12,380 nt of DNA from Candidatus Gerdarchaeota archaeon (GTDB lineage: Archaea > Asgardarchaeota > Heimdallarchaeia > JABLTI01), in NCBI GenBank assembly GCA_016840905.1, contig JAEORM010000051.1:1-12380 (forward strand), given 5' to 3'. Below are positions 6,383 to 12,380 of this stretch, one piece after another (positions within the stretch are counted from its first letter, which is position 1; each line of letters starts with the position of its first letter). Below the pieces are notes generated by a model that saw only the letters and a list, made by a program, of their open reading frames with translations, had not been told where the DNA came from and searched no databases. The position numbers and the translations under genes are program-made.

Positions 6383-6506
6383 AAGTTTATGAAAAAAGAG
6401 ACTACAAGCGACATTTTTAACCAAACAATAAAATATAATAATGAAATAAATTTTTGTATTATATGTTCAAGTATTTATATTGAACTCTAATAATATAATA
6501 TGGTAT

Positions 6507-6561
6507 TCATTCAAAATTTGAATGACTCTTAAATGGTATATAGAGAAATCTTTTTGAATGA
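6507..6561 (+). promoter_or_regulatory. Candidate operator (palindrome plus repeated half-site) and promoter of the ACT-like gene
   Basis: A perfect palindrome with 9-bp arms, TCATTCAAA-A-TTTGAATGA, covers 6507-6525. The half-site TTTGAATGA recurs at 6553-6561, exactly 36 bp further on. TATA-like sequence (about 6528-6543) lies between them, so a bound repressor would flank the TATA element. The gene start at 6602 is 40 nt downstream. Confidence 0.45.
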
Positions 6562-6601
6562 ATATAAGAATGAAACGTTTAACATAAGAGGATGATATTT
6601 A

Positions 6602-7015
6602 TTGAAAGGCATTATTACTGCTTCAAAACTTGTTTCATCTCCCAAAGAGATAGCTTTCCCAGATTCAGTCATTACTGACCTTGCAGAAATGAGTGGCGAT
6701 AGTGGAAAATTATTAATCGTTTACGCTTCAAATGTCAAAGCTATTTACTTCTTTACAGTCGAATCTGAAGTAATCAAGATAGGTATTAAGATCTATCCAT
6801 TAACTTCCAGAATTGTTGCTAAGATTATGGCTAAGATCAACGAATTTGCTAACAAAATTACTTATTCAACTGGATTATGTTTAGTTGATGATGTTTGTGT
6901 TTGGGAAGGTTTCTTAGAGAAGCGACATCTTACTCGTTCTATGGAAGAAGTCAAGAGCCTTTTAAAAGAAATTGAAGAAGTTCAAGATGTAACTATTGAG
7001 GAAGTTCCTCATTAA
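6602..7015 (+). CDS. Small conserved-looking protein, possible ACT-type ligand-binding domain
   Basis: The start is TTG, placed about 9 nt after AGAGG; the ATG at 6592 is out of frame. The 137-residue protein is soluble, with no signal peptide. The strand-helix-strand-strand-helix-strand order from residue 37 on is like a ferredoxin-fold ACT domain: strands at KLLIVYASN, AIYFFTV and VIKIGIKIYP, a helix at 69-85, strands near TYSTGLCLVD and VCVWEGFLEK, a helix at 113-127 and a last strand VTIEEV. ACT domains bind amino acids and regulate enzymes or transcription. No catalytic or DNA-binding motif is visible. The upstream palindrome suggests ligand-responsive control, and a T-rich tract follows the gene. 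The ACT assignment is from predicted topology only; another ferredoxin-like fold, such as a NIL-type domain, would fit as well. Confidence 0.7.
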   Translation: MKGIITASKLVSSPKEIAFPDSVITDLAEMSGDSGKLLIVYASNVKAIYFFTVESEVIKIGIKIYPLTSRIVAKIMAKINEFANKITYSTGLCLVDDVCVWEGFLEKRHLTRSMEEVKSLLKEIEEVQDVTIEEVPH

Positions 7016-7037
7016 TTACTCCTATAATACAATACTT

Positions 7038-7075
7038 CTTTTATTCTATTTTCCTTTTCTCTTCATTTTTATTTG
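7038..7075 (+). terminator. T-rich terminator after the ACT-like gene
   Basis: Repeated T4-T5 tracts in pyrimidine-rich sequence begin about 25 nt after the stop codon. This resembles archaeal terminators. Confidence 0.5.
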
Positions 7076-7115
7076 TTCTATTCTAAGCTACATTTTTTAG
7101 TCTTAATTTCTAAGC

Positions 7116-7128
7116 TCATATTAAATAA
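7116..7128 (+). promoter_or_regulatory. Candidate TATA box for thiL, suggesting a very short leader
   Basis: TCATATTAAATAA lies about 20-30 nt before the thiL ATG. Standard archaeal spacing would place the transcript start at or next to the ATG, so the message may be leaderless. Confidence 0.25.
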
Positions 7129-7145
7129 TAAAAAAGTGAAGTGAG

Positions 7146-8132
7146 ATGGATCACACAATTAAGACCATAGGTGAACGAGGATTATTAGCTCTTTTTGAAA
7201 AATTAGTTGATGAGGGAGATTTACCATTTAATGATGATGCTGTTGCTTTTTCTTTATCTTCAAATACATCTATGGTTGTTAATATAGATACTTTTGTTGC
7301 TTCAACTGATGCTCCTCCAACAATGACTCCATATCAAATGGGTGTGAAAGCTGTCACTATGGCTATTAGCGATTTAGCAGCAAAAGGAGTGACTCCTCAA
7401 TATATTATCGCTTCAGGAGCATTCCCTGAAAATCTTTCAATTGAACAAACCATTGATATAGTAAAGGGTATACAAGAAACAGCTCATTTTTACAATTGTA
7501 AATTCCTTGGAGGAGATACAAATGCTGCTTCTGATATAATTATTTCAATAGTTGCTATTGGAAAGATAAAAAAAGCATTATTAATGAAACGCTCAGGTGT
7601 AAAAGAAAATGATATTATTTGCACAACAGGCTTTTTTGGATTAACAGGAGCAGGTTTTAAAGTTTATTTAGATAAAATGGGAGCTTCAGACTTACAAAAA
7701 GAAAAATTTAGTGAAGCTGTTTTTTCACCTAAGGCTCGAGTAGAAGAGGGAAAAATCCTAGCTAATTTTAGAAAAATTACGAGTTGTATTGATAGTAGTG
7801 ATGGATTAGCTTGGTGCCTCAAAGAAATATTACGAAACAAGAAAAATCTAGGAATTAAAATAAACCAATTACCCATTCCAGATTTGGTGAAAGAGTTCGC
7901 AATTGAAAATAATATCTCACCTAATGATCTAGCTTTGTATGCAGGAGAGGAATTTGAGTTAATATTTACCCTCCCAAAGAGATTTGTAAATCAATTACGA
8001 AAACGTATGGATTTCCATATAATTGGTCAAATCATTTTTGATGAACAAGAAAGAATAATGCTAGAAGATTCAGACCAAATACAAGTAATCAATCCTAAAG
8101 GTTGGGAGCATTTTACCATTCATAATGATTAA
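7146..8132 (+). CDS. thiL: Thiamine-monophosphate kinase
   Basis: This 328-residue member of the PurM/ThiL ATP-binding superfamily phosphorylates thiamine monophosphate to thiamine diphosphate, the active coenzyme, in the cytoplasm. Motifs appear in family order: NDDA (29-32), VNIDTFV (45-51), the ISDLAAKG segment (74-81), GGDT (122-125), RSGVKENDIICTTG (149-162), DSSDGLA (216-222, usually DISDGL) and GEEFELIFTLP (267-277). The acidic residues in these motifs hold Mg-ATP. The length equals the usual ThiL length. No other thiamine biosynthesis gene is present; the THUMP-less ThiI upstream is more likely tRNA-related. The 50-nt gap to the pseudouridine synthase gene allows co-transcription. I see no riboswitch-like sequence upstream. 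Close relatives (HypE, SelD, PurM/PurL) lack this motif set. Confidence 0.92.
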   Translation: MDHTIKTIGERGLLALFEKLVDEGDLPFNDDAVAFSLSSNTSMVVNIDTFVASTDAPPTMTPYQMGVKAVTMAISDLAAKGVTPQYIIASGAFPENLSIEQTIDIVKGIQETAHFYNCKFLGGDTNAASDIIISIVAIGKIKKALLMKRSGVKENDIICTTGFFGLTGAGFKVYLDKMGASDLQKEKFSEAVFSPKARVEEGKILANFRKITSCIDSSDGLAWCLKEILRNKKNLGIKINQLPIPDLVKEFAIENNISPNDLALYAGEEFELIFTLPKRFVNQLRKRMDFHIIGQIIFDEQERIMLEDSDQIQVINPKGWEHFTIHND

Positions 8133-8182
8133 AAGAGTAAATGAATGGCAACATTAAAAATCTCATAGAAAAAAAATAATTT

Positions 8183-9505
8183 ATGCTTGAACTTGCAAAG
8201 AAATTACTGGAAGAAACACAATTATGTGATCATTGTTTGGGTAGACAATTTGCTTTAATTGGTTATGGAATAACCAACCAGATAAGAGGTTCTATTCTTA
8301 AAAATGCCATCATACTCGATCTTCTTCCAAATATTAGTGATCCATCTGCAAAAGATGTCTTATTGAATATAGCTCAATCAGGCAATCAATTAGCAATAAA
8401 TTCACTCCTTCGAAAGAACATCATTACTGATTCAGAAATTAATACCACTTTTGTTTGTGAGCTTTGTGAAGGATTATTTGAAAAACTCGATGAATATGCA
8501 CTGAAAATAAAAGAAAAGTTACAGAATGAAGATTATAGCACTTTTCTTATTGGGGCGAAATTTGCTGCACAAGTGCTTGACAAGGAAGATAAATTACATG
8601 GAAAATATCAGATAACTTCTAGTGAAAGTATAAAAGCAGAATTCACCAGAGAATTGGGAAAAAAAGTATCAGAAGTATTAGAAAAAGAACCTGATTTTAA
8701 TATACCTGATATAACCGTTATTGTTGATTTTAATAAAAATAAATTGATCATAGAAAAAAGATCACTGTTCATTTATGGGAGATATAATAAATATATCAGA
8801 ACGATACCTCAGACCCGTTGGCCTTGTTATGATTGTAAAGGGAAAGGTTGTAAGAAATGCAATTTCACTGGAAAACAATATCAAGAAAGCGTTGAGGAAA
8901 TAATAGCAGAACCAATCTTAAAAATAACTAAAGGAAAAGGATCAAGATTTCATGGCGCTGGAAGGGAAGATATTAATGCACTAATGTTAGGCAATGGAAG
9001 ACCTTTCGTTTTGGAAATTTTAGAACCAAATCTAAGAACTCTTAATTTACAGAAAATTGAGAGATTAGTGAATAGAAAAGCTAAAGGAAAGGTTAGTGTC
9101 TCAGAATTATCTTTCGCTGATAAAAAGAAAGTTCAAGATTTAAAAAGTTCAGCAATTACTACACAAAAAACCTATAGAGCAATTATAGAACTTGAACATG
9201 AAGTAGAAACTACTAAGATAAAAACTTTAGAAACAGAATTTTGTGATTTGATAATTAAGCAAAAAACCCCACAAAGAGTTTTACATCGAAGAGCTGATTT
9301 GGAAAGAACTAAAACAGTTTTCGGTGTGAAAACAAAGTACATAGATGCTACTCATTTTGAAGCGGAAATAATTGGAGAAGGAGGGCTATATATCAAGGAA
9401 CTTATTTCTGGAGATGAAAGTAGAACCAAACCGAGTTTCGCAGAGATTTTAGGATGTAAAGCTGTTTGTGTTAAACTTGATGTTATTCATTTACATGGAA
9501 AATAA
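8183..9505 (+). CDS. pus10: tRNA pseudouridine synthase Pus10 (Psi54/Psi55)
   Basis: Pus10 makes pseudouridine 55, and usually 54, in the T loop of archaeal tRNA. The 440-residue length is typical. The N-terminal zinc and THUMP-containing part has paired cysteines C15, C18 and C92, C95. A second cysteine-rich knuckle, CYDCKGKGCKKC (C215, C218, C223, C226), leads into the catalytic domain. The catalytic motif is GAGREDINALMLGNGRPFVLEI, with the nucleophilic Asp at 263. Many family members have Arg where this one has Leu267 (DxRML becomes NALML), a minor divergence near the active site. The C-terminal half (RVLHRRADLERTKTV, then EGGLYIKELISGDESRTKPS) matches the family. The start lacks a strong ribosome-binding site, so it may be coupled to thiL, which ends 50 nt upstream. 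It converges with the SWIM gene, with only 10 nt between stop codons. Confidence 0.95.
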   Translation: MLELAKKLLEETQLCDHCLGRQFALIGYGITNQIRGSILKNAIILDLLPNISDPSAKDVLLNIAQSGNQLAINSLLRKNIITDSEINTTFVCELCEGLFEKLDEYALKIKEKLQNEDYSTFLIGAKFAAQVLDKEDKLHGKYQITSSESIKAEFTRELGKKVSEVLEKEPDFNIPDITVIVDFNKNKLIIEKRSLFIYGRYNKYIRTIPQTRWPCYDCKGKGCKKCNFTGKQYQESVEEIIAEPILKITKGKGSRFHGAGREDINALMLGNGRPFVLEILEPNLRTLNLQKIERLVNRKAKGKVSVSELSFADKKKVQDLKSSAITTQKTYRAIIELEHEVETTKIKTLETEFCDLIIKQKTPQRVLHRRADLERTKTVFGVKTKYIDATHFEAEIIGEGGLYIKELISGDESRTKPSFAEILGCKAVCVKLDVIHLHGK

Positions 9506-9515
9506 GTGATGATTC

Positions 9516-9938
9516 TTACAACCATTGATCCATAAATGATTCATATAAATTATCACCAACTTCAATTGTTTCAAATTTATTTATTCGTTCGGCAATCTCT
9601 CGTGCAAGTAAGTGATAACAAGAAGGAGTATCTTGTTTAAGCAGAGCTCTGTATAAGAAATCTTGACAAGAACAAAAAGAATGTTCAATTGTTAAATAAT
9701 TCCTTTCGTGTCCAGAGATAACCCATCGAGTAATTCCTGTTGGTAAAAAAACATATTTTTTTACCCGATGTTCTGCTATTAACTCTAAAGCTTTCTGTAA
9801 ACGTTCACCAAATAATTCTTCTAATTGTTTTATATCATTCGTAGAAAGTTTGCTACCAATTGTAATATGGGTAAGAATTTTGGGATAAGCTTCAAATGAT
9901 TTCTTCAGAGGTATTTTATGGATTCTATCATTGTTCAC
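9516..9938 (-). CDS. SWIM zinc-finger protein, SWS1/ZSWIM7-like
   Basis: The 140-residue protein starts with GTG, 8 nt after AGGAGA on the minus strand. The zinc motif is CxC...CxH: C89, C91, C107, H109, in CSCQDFLYRALLKQDTPSCYH. This closely follows the SWIM motif of eukaryotic SWS1/ZSWIM7 (CSCPAF...VL..D...CKHLLA), including the spacing between the pairs. The upstream part (IKQLEELFGERLQKALELI, then TGITRWVISG) also parallels ZSWIM7, whose length is likewise about 140 residues. SWS1 proteins pair with RecA/Rad51 paralogs in Shu complexes and promote Rad51-driven homologous recombination. The gene is downstream, by 55 nt, of a RuvC-fold protein on the same strand, which supports a recombination or repair role. 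No Rad51 paralog is in view. SWIM identity is firm; SWS1 orthology is a strong inference. Confidence 0.88.
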   Translation of the reverse strand: MNNDRIHKIPLKKSFEAYPKILTHITIGSKLSTNDIKQLEELFGERLQKALELIAEHRVKKYVFLPTGITRWVISGHERNYLTIEHSFCSCQDFLYRALLKQDTPSCYHLLAREIAERINKFETIEVGDNLYESFMDQWL

Positions 9939-9946
9939 GAAGAAAA

Positions 9947-9952
9947 TCTCCT
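9947..9952 (-). promoter_or_regulatory. Ribosome binding site deciding the GTG start of the SWIM gene
   Basis: AGGAGA on the minus strand lies 8 nt before the GTG codon at 9938-9936. It supports that start over later codons. Confidence 0.6.
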
Positions 9953-9993
9953 ATATCTATTTGTCTTTTTTTAGCTTATTAAAGGAATCTTCT

Positions 9994-10821
9994 TTATTCG
10001 ATAACAGATTTTTGTTGTTTAATCGCCTCTTCCAAAGTTAAAAGCCCTGAAGCAACTTTTTTAGCTAGTTCTTTAGAGATAGTTACTGTTCCTCGAGAAT
10101 ATTGTCTTGAAAGCATTTGAATCTCTTTTAATTCACCTTCTGAAACAGTCCATGTTTCGGGTGATTTTACGCTTTCACCAATTCTGAATGCTATTTCCAT
10201 TGCAGCTGAAGCATCTTTCCCTGCTTGAAGGAATATACCATCTCTCGTTCCACTATTTAGTGCTTCTTTAACATCTTGAAATGTAGATGGGGTTGTTTGC
10301 CCTTCATCGACTACCTCTAAAGTAACATTATCAGGTTTCACATTCAATAATTCATTCAAAATCAATATTCGTCTATATCCACCTGTGGAACCAACTCTTA
10401 TAATAGCCATTTTTGTGGGATTTTTTTCCAGAACTTCAAGAATAAAATCAATTGCTTCTCCAATATCTCTAGTTTCTAAAGTACTACGCAAGCAGCTATC
10501 AGTAATCACTGCTACACCAATAGATTGACCTGGATCCACGCCTATAATTAAACACTCCCAAATACGTTTACCTTCAATCCCTAACATAATTTTTGGAAAT
10601 GCCCGAGAAACATCCAATATTTCACTATTTGTTAATACCACTGCTTTTTGATAAGGAATTGCTAATTTGTTATTTTCCTCCTCTGTTATAACAACTAAAA
10701 TTGAACCTTTTGATGGTGTTTCACCAGGAATAATTTGTTCTATAGAAAAACCACTTTTCATTAATTCCTCACGCAAAAGATGACATAAACGAAAATCCAT
10801 AGTTGCTAGTGAAATTAACAT
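9994..10821 (-). CDS. RuvC/YqgF-type RNase H-fold nuclease-like protein
   Basis: The 275-residue protein has an AGGAG site 7 nt before the ATG. Residues about 1-88 form an alpha/beta domain I do not recognise. Residues about 90-215 carry the RNase H-like fold of RuvC and YqgF: LIIGVDPGQSIGVAV with D96 on the first strand, EVVDEGQTTPS with E173 (like the DERxTT motif of YqgF), and GKDASAAMEIAFRIG with D203 (like the DAxAA helix). The three acidic residues expected to bind metal are all present, so a nuclease, such as a Holliday-junction resolvase or an RNA processing enzyme, is plausible. The C-terminal 40 residues are charged helices. The SWIM gene follows 55 nt downstream, forming a probable two-gene operon. 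It shares the GVDPG signature with the larger archaeal DUF460 proteins but is much shorter. Its substrate is unknown. Confidence 0.8.
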   Translation of the reverse strand: MLISLATMDFRLCHLLREELMKSGFSIEQIIPGETPSKGSILVVITEEENNKLAIPYQKAVVLTNSEILDVSRAFPKIMLGIEGKRIWECLIIGVDPGQSIGVAVITDSCLRSTLETRDIGEAIDFILEVLEKNPTKMAIIRVGSTGGYRRILILNELLNVKPDNVTLEVVDEGQTTPSTFQDVKEALNSGTRDGIFLQAGKDASAAMEIAFRIGESVKSPETWTVSEGELKEIQMLSRQYSRGTVTISKELAKKVASGLLTLEEAIKQQKSVIE

Positions 10822-10828
10822 AGAGATT

Positions 10829-10860
10829 CTCCTAATATTAACAATTCTAAGTTATTTAAA
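10829..10860 (-). promoter_or_regulatory. Promoter and ribosome binding site of the RuvC-like/SWIM operon
   Basis: On the minus strand, TTTAAATAA (10860-10852) is a good TATA box, and AGGAG (10833-10829) is the ribosome-binding site. Standard spacing puts the transcript start close to the latter, so the leader would be about 10 nt. Confidence 0.4.
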
Positions 10861-10884
10861 GGTCTTATTGCTTTGAAGATTCAA

Positions 10885-10904
10885 TGAGAAAAGTGTTTTT
10901 CTCA
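10885..10904. promoter_or_regulatory. Perfect palindrome between divergent promoters (candidate operator)
   Basis: TGAGAAAA (10885-10892) and TTTTCTCA (10897-10904) form perfect 8-bp arms around GTGT. It sits between the TATA box of the minus-strand operon and that of the isomerase gene, where one regulator could affect both. Confidence 0.4.
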
Positions 10905-10927
10905 CCCACAGCTAATTTTTTTTCTAC

Positions 10928-10940
10928 TAAATATTTAATA
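10928..10940 (+). promoter_or_regulatory. Candidate TATA box for tpiA
   Basis: TAAATATTTAATA lies about 60 nt before the ATG at 10995. It predicts initiation near 10960 and a leader of about 35 nt. Confidence 0.4.
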
Positions 10941-10994
10941 CTTCATAAAATAAAAATGATTTAGTTAAGATAATTGAAGATGAGTTGATTTATT

Positions 10995-11681
10995 ATGGAA
11001 ATATCCTATCCGTTATTATTGGTTAATTTCAAAACATATAGAGAAGGAACTGGTAAGAAAGCTTTAGCATTAGCTAAAATCTGTGAAAGAGTAGCTAAAA
11101 AAACAAATATTTGCTTAGCTGCAGCAGTACAAGCAACAGATATTAGGATGATTGCTTCAGAAGTAGAAATACCTATCTTTGCTCAGCATATAGATCCAAT
11201 AGTTGCAGGAAGCAATACTGGACAAGTGTTTATTGAAGCAATAAAAGAAGCTGGTGCTGTTGGAACATTAATTAATCATAGTGAAATGAAAATAAAGTTG
11301 GCTAGTATAGCTAAAGTAATTGATTTAACAAAGGAGCATAAAATTTATTCCTGTGTTTGTGCAAGCACTGCAAAAATAGCTGGAGCAATAGCAGCATTAG
11401 AACCTGATTGCTGTGCAACAGAACCACCAGAACTAATAGGGTCAGGAATTTCAGTAAGCACTGCAAAACCAGAAATCATTACTGAAACTGTTGATATAAT
11501 CAATAAAATTAACCCTAAAGTTATACCTCTTTGTGGAGCAGGCATAACTAATAGTAATGACGTTAAAATAGCATTAGAATTGGGAACTCGAGGTATTTTG
11601 GTAGCTTCTGGTATAGTTAAGGCAAATGATCCTGAAAAAATACTCTTTGAAATGAGTTCAATTGCACAAGAGTTTCGGTGA
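10995..11681 (+). CDS. tpiA: Triosephosphate isomerase, archaeal type
   Basis: This is a cytoplasmic (beta/alpha)8 barrel enzyme that interconverts dihydroxyacetone phosphate and glyceraldehyde 3-phosphate in glycolysis and gluconeogenesis. Its 228 residues match the short archaeal form; the bacterial and eukaryotic form is about 250. The catalytic set is complete: N11 and K13 in VNFKTY, H95 in LINHSE with E97 following, and catalytic E143 in TEPPELIGSG, the mobile-loop region. AQHID (63-67), the phosphate-binding CGAGI (about 179-183) and VASGI near the C-terminus complete the family pattern. Cysteines are fairly frequent (for example C119, C122, C139, C140). The gene has its own TATA-like promoter, is divergent from the RuvC-like operon and is followed by a possible regulator 148 nt downstream. 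No other glycolytic gene is visible. Confidence 0.96.
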   Translation: MEISYPLLLVNFKTYREGTGKKALALAKICERVAKKTNICLAAAVQATDIRMIASEVEIPIFAQHIDPIVAGSNTGQVFIEAIKEAGAVGTLINHSEMKIKLASIAKVIDLTKEHKIYSCVCASTAKIAGAIAALEPDCCATEPPELIGSGISVSTAKPEIITETVDIINKINPKVIPLCGAGITNSNDVKIALELGTRGILVASGIVKANDPEKILFEMSSIAQEFR

Positions 11682-11816
11682 TAAAGAATTAAATTATCAT
11701 AAAATAAGAAAAGCTCTATAAAGCTTAAAGATAAAAATTAAACGAAATTATCAAAGAATCTATGTGAATATTTGGATAATATTTACCTTTATTTAGCAGA
11801 ATTGATATGTTTAATC

Positions 11817-11821
11817 AGGAG
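11817..11821 (+). promoter_or_regulatory. Ribosome binding site deciding the TTG start of the regulator gene
   Basis: AGGAG lies 8 nt before the TTG at 11830. No suitably placed in-frame ATG follows until well inside the N-terminal domain. Confidence 0.6.
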
Positions 11822-11829
11822 AAAGAAGA

Positions 11830-12342
11830 TTGCCAGAAGAGATAAAAATTCAAGTTCCTAATAAATTAGCAGAATTTATTGATAAATTAACAAAAGAAGG
11901 ATTTTTTAAGGATCGAGAAGATTTTGCTAGATGTTCATTGGAAATAATAGCTCAATTATATGGATTATCAGCAACATCAAAAAGTGGTAAATCATTATTA
12001 GATATTTTCTCAGATCAGAATATGGCAATAAAAGATACTACTCCTGTAACCTCCACTTCAAGCAACACTCAAGCTGAAATAAAGACTACTTCAAGTACAA
12101 GTTCAGGAATGGAATTATCAACAACTGAATATGAGATATTGGATCTTTTTACAGGAACAACTTTTGAATATGAAGATGCATTATATGCCAAATTTACTAT
12201 GGAATTAATGAAACTTGCAAAGGTACCAATGCCTAAAGATGACTTCCTCGCTTTACTAAATAATTTAGCCAATAAAAGAAAGATTGAAAGAACTGAGCAT
12301 AACAATAAGGTCATTTGGAAAATTATTGACAAATATAGTTAA
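11830..12342 (+). CDS. Probable DNA-binding protein: ribbon-helix-helix N-terminus plus winged-helix-like C-terminus
   Basis: The 170-residue protein begins with TTG. Residues 4-45 read like a ribbon-helix-helix unit: a strand EIKIQVP, a helix NKLAEFIDKLTKEGFF, then KDREDFARCSLEIIAQLYG as the second helix. RHH proteins dimerise and insert the strand into the DNA major groove, usually as repressors. A Ser/Thr-rich linker (about 68-98) is probably disordered. Residues 97-168 form a helical region, with PKDDFLALLNNLANKRKIERT as a likely recognition helix and NNKVIWKII as a wing-like hairpin. The two-DNA-binding-domain arrangement is unusual. No ligand-binding or metal site is visible. It lies downstream of tpiA and might bind one of the palindromes in the window, but no evidence links them. 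Both domain calls are by pattern, and a toxin-antitoxin partner is not seen. Confidence 0.7.
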   Translation: MPEEIKIQVPNKLAEFIDKLTKEGFFKDREDFARCSLEIIAQLYGLSATSKSGKSLLDIFSDQNMAIKDTTPVTSTSSNTQAEIKTTSSTSSGMELSTTEYEILDLFTGTTFEYEDALYAKFTMELMKLAKVPMPKDDFLALLNNLANKRKIERTEHNNKVIWKIIDKYS

Positions 12343-12380
12343 ATTAGATTTAATCTACTTCCAAGACTTTAATATCAATA

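Noticed and set aside
5693..8132. A thiamine biosynthesis cluster formed by the ThiI-like gene and thiL
   Set aside because: The two are separated by a regulatory gap, an unrelated small gene and a terminator. The ThiI-like protein fits archaeal tRNA thiolation better than thiazole synthesis.
9506..9540. Possible box C/D sRNA starting with GTGATGA between the convergent genes
   Set aside because: No CTGA box D follows at a suitable distance. Other ATGATGA sequences (near 4680 and 4825) also lack partner boxes.
11711..11726. Hairpin AAGCT...AGCTT after tpiA
   Set aside because: It has only a 5-bp stem in AT-rich sequence. Archaeal termination depends on oligo-T rather than hairpins, and no T run follows.
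12345..12357. Short palindrome TAGATT-T-AATCTA after the last gene
   Set aside because: It has 6-bp arms of nearly all A/T at the window edge, easily expected by chance, and no promoter can be seen beyond it.
1..12380. CRISPR array, insertion sequence, tRNA or rRNA genes
   Set aside because: No regularly spaced repeats, transposase motifs or terminal repeats, T-loop consensus (GGTTCRANNCC) or rRNA-like GC-richer blocks were found on reading both strands.

Overview
The window is AT-rich DNA, roughly two-thirds A+T by eye. It is most likely from an archaeon, and I infer the Asgard group. The archaeal call rests on an archaeal-type triosephosphate isomerase, a THUMP-containing tRNA pseudouridine synthase Pus10, an RNA polymerase subunit H/Rpb5, Shine-Dalgarno-led genes with TTG and GTG starts, TATA-like boxes and oligo-T gene ends. 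The Asgard call rests on eukaryote-flavoured proteins: an Rpb5 with what looks like the eukaryotic N-terminal jaw domain, a SWS1/ZSWIM7-like SWIM protein, and a coiled-coil/polyproline/acidic protein that resembles eukaryotic actin regulators. I cannot assign a lineage within Asgard.

Layout. Positions 1-1205 hold the 3' part of a Rad50/SMC-like ATPase that runs off the left edge, has a four-cysteine zinc module and ends in a convincing PCNA-binding motif. It is followed closely by a HemL-like class III aminotransferase (1226-2581). Next come rpoH/Rpb5 (2679-3269), a 59-residue 2x[4Fe-4S] ferredoxin (3432-3611), an unrecognised protein (3772-4683), the polyproline protein (4854-5684) and, 8 nt later, a THUMP-less ThiI-type PP-loop sulfurtransferase (5693-6382). 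After a regulatory-looking gap with an inverted repeat come a small possible ACT-domain protein (6602-7015), ThiL (7146-8132) and Pus10 (8183-9505). Two genes on the minus strand (10821-9994 and 9938-9516) form a likely operon of a RuvC/YqgF-type nuclease-fold protein and the SWIM protein. A divergent control region with a perfect palindrome separates them from triosephosphate isomerase (10995-11681). The window closes with a probable ribbon-helix-helix plus winged-helix protein (11830-12342).

The genes do not form one pathway. Themes are tRNA modification (ThiI-like, Pus10), cofactor chemistry (ThiL, HemL-like protein, ferredoxin), transcription (Rpb5, possible regulators), DNA recombination or repair (ATPase with PIP box, SWIM and RuvC-like pair) and possibly the cytoskeleton. 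The strongest candidates for something undescribed are the polyproline protein with a WASP-like order of motifs, the full-length eukaryote-like Rpb5, and the SWIM plus RuvC-fold operon. There is no gene-free stretch over 300 bases, and I see no tRNA, rRNA, CRISPR array or insertion sequence.
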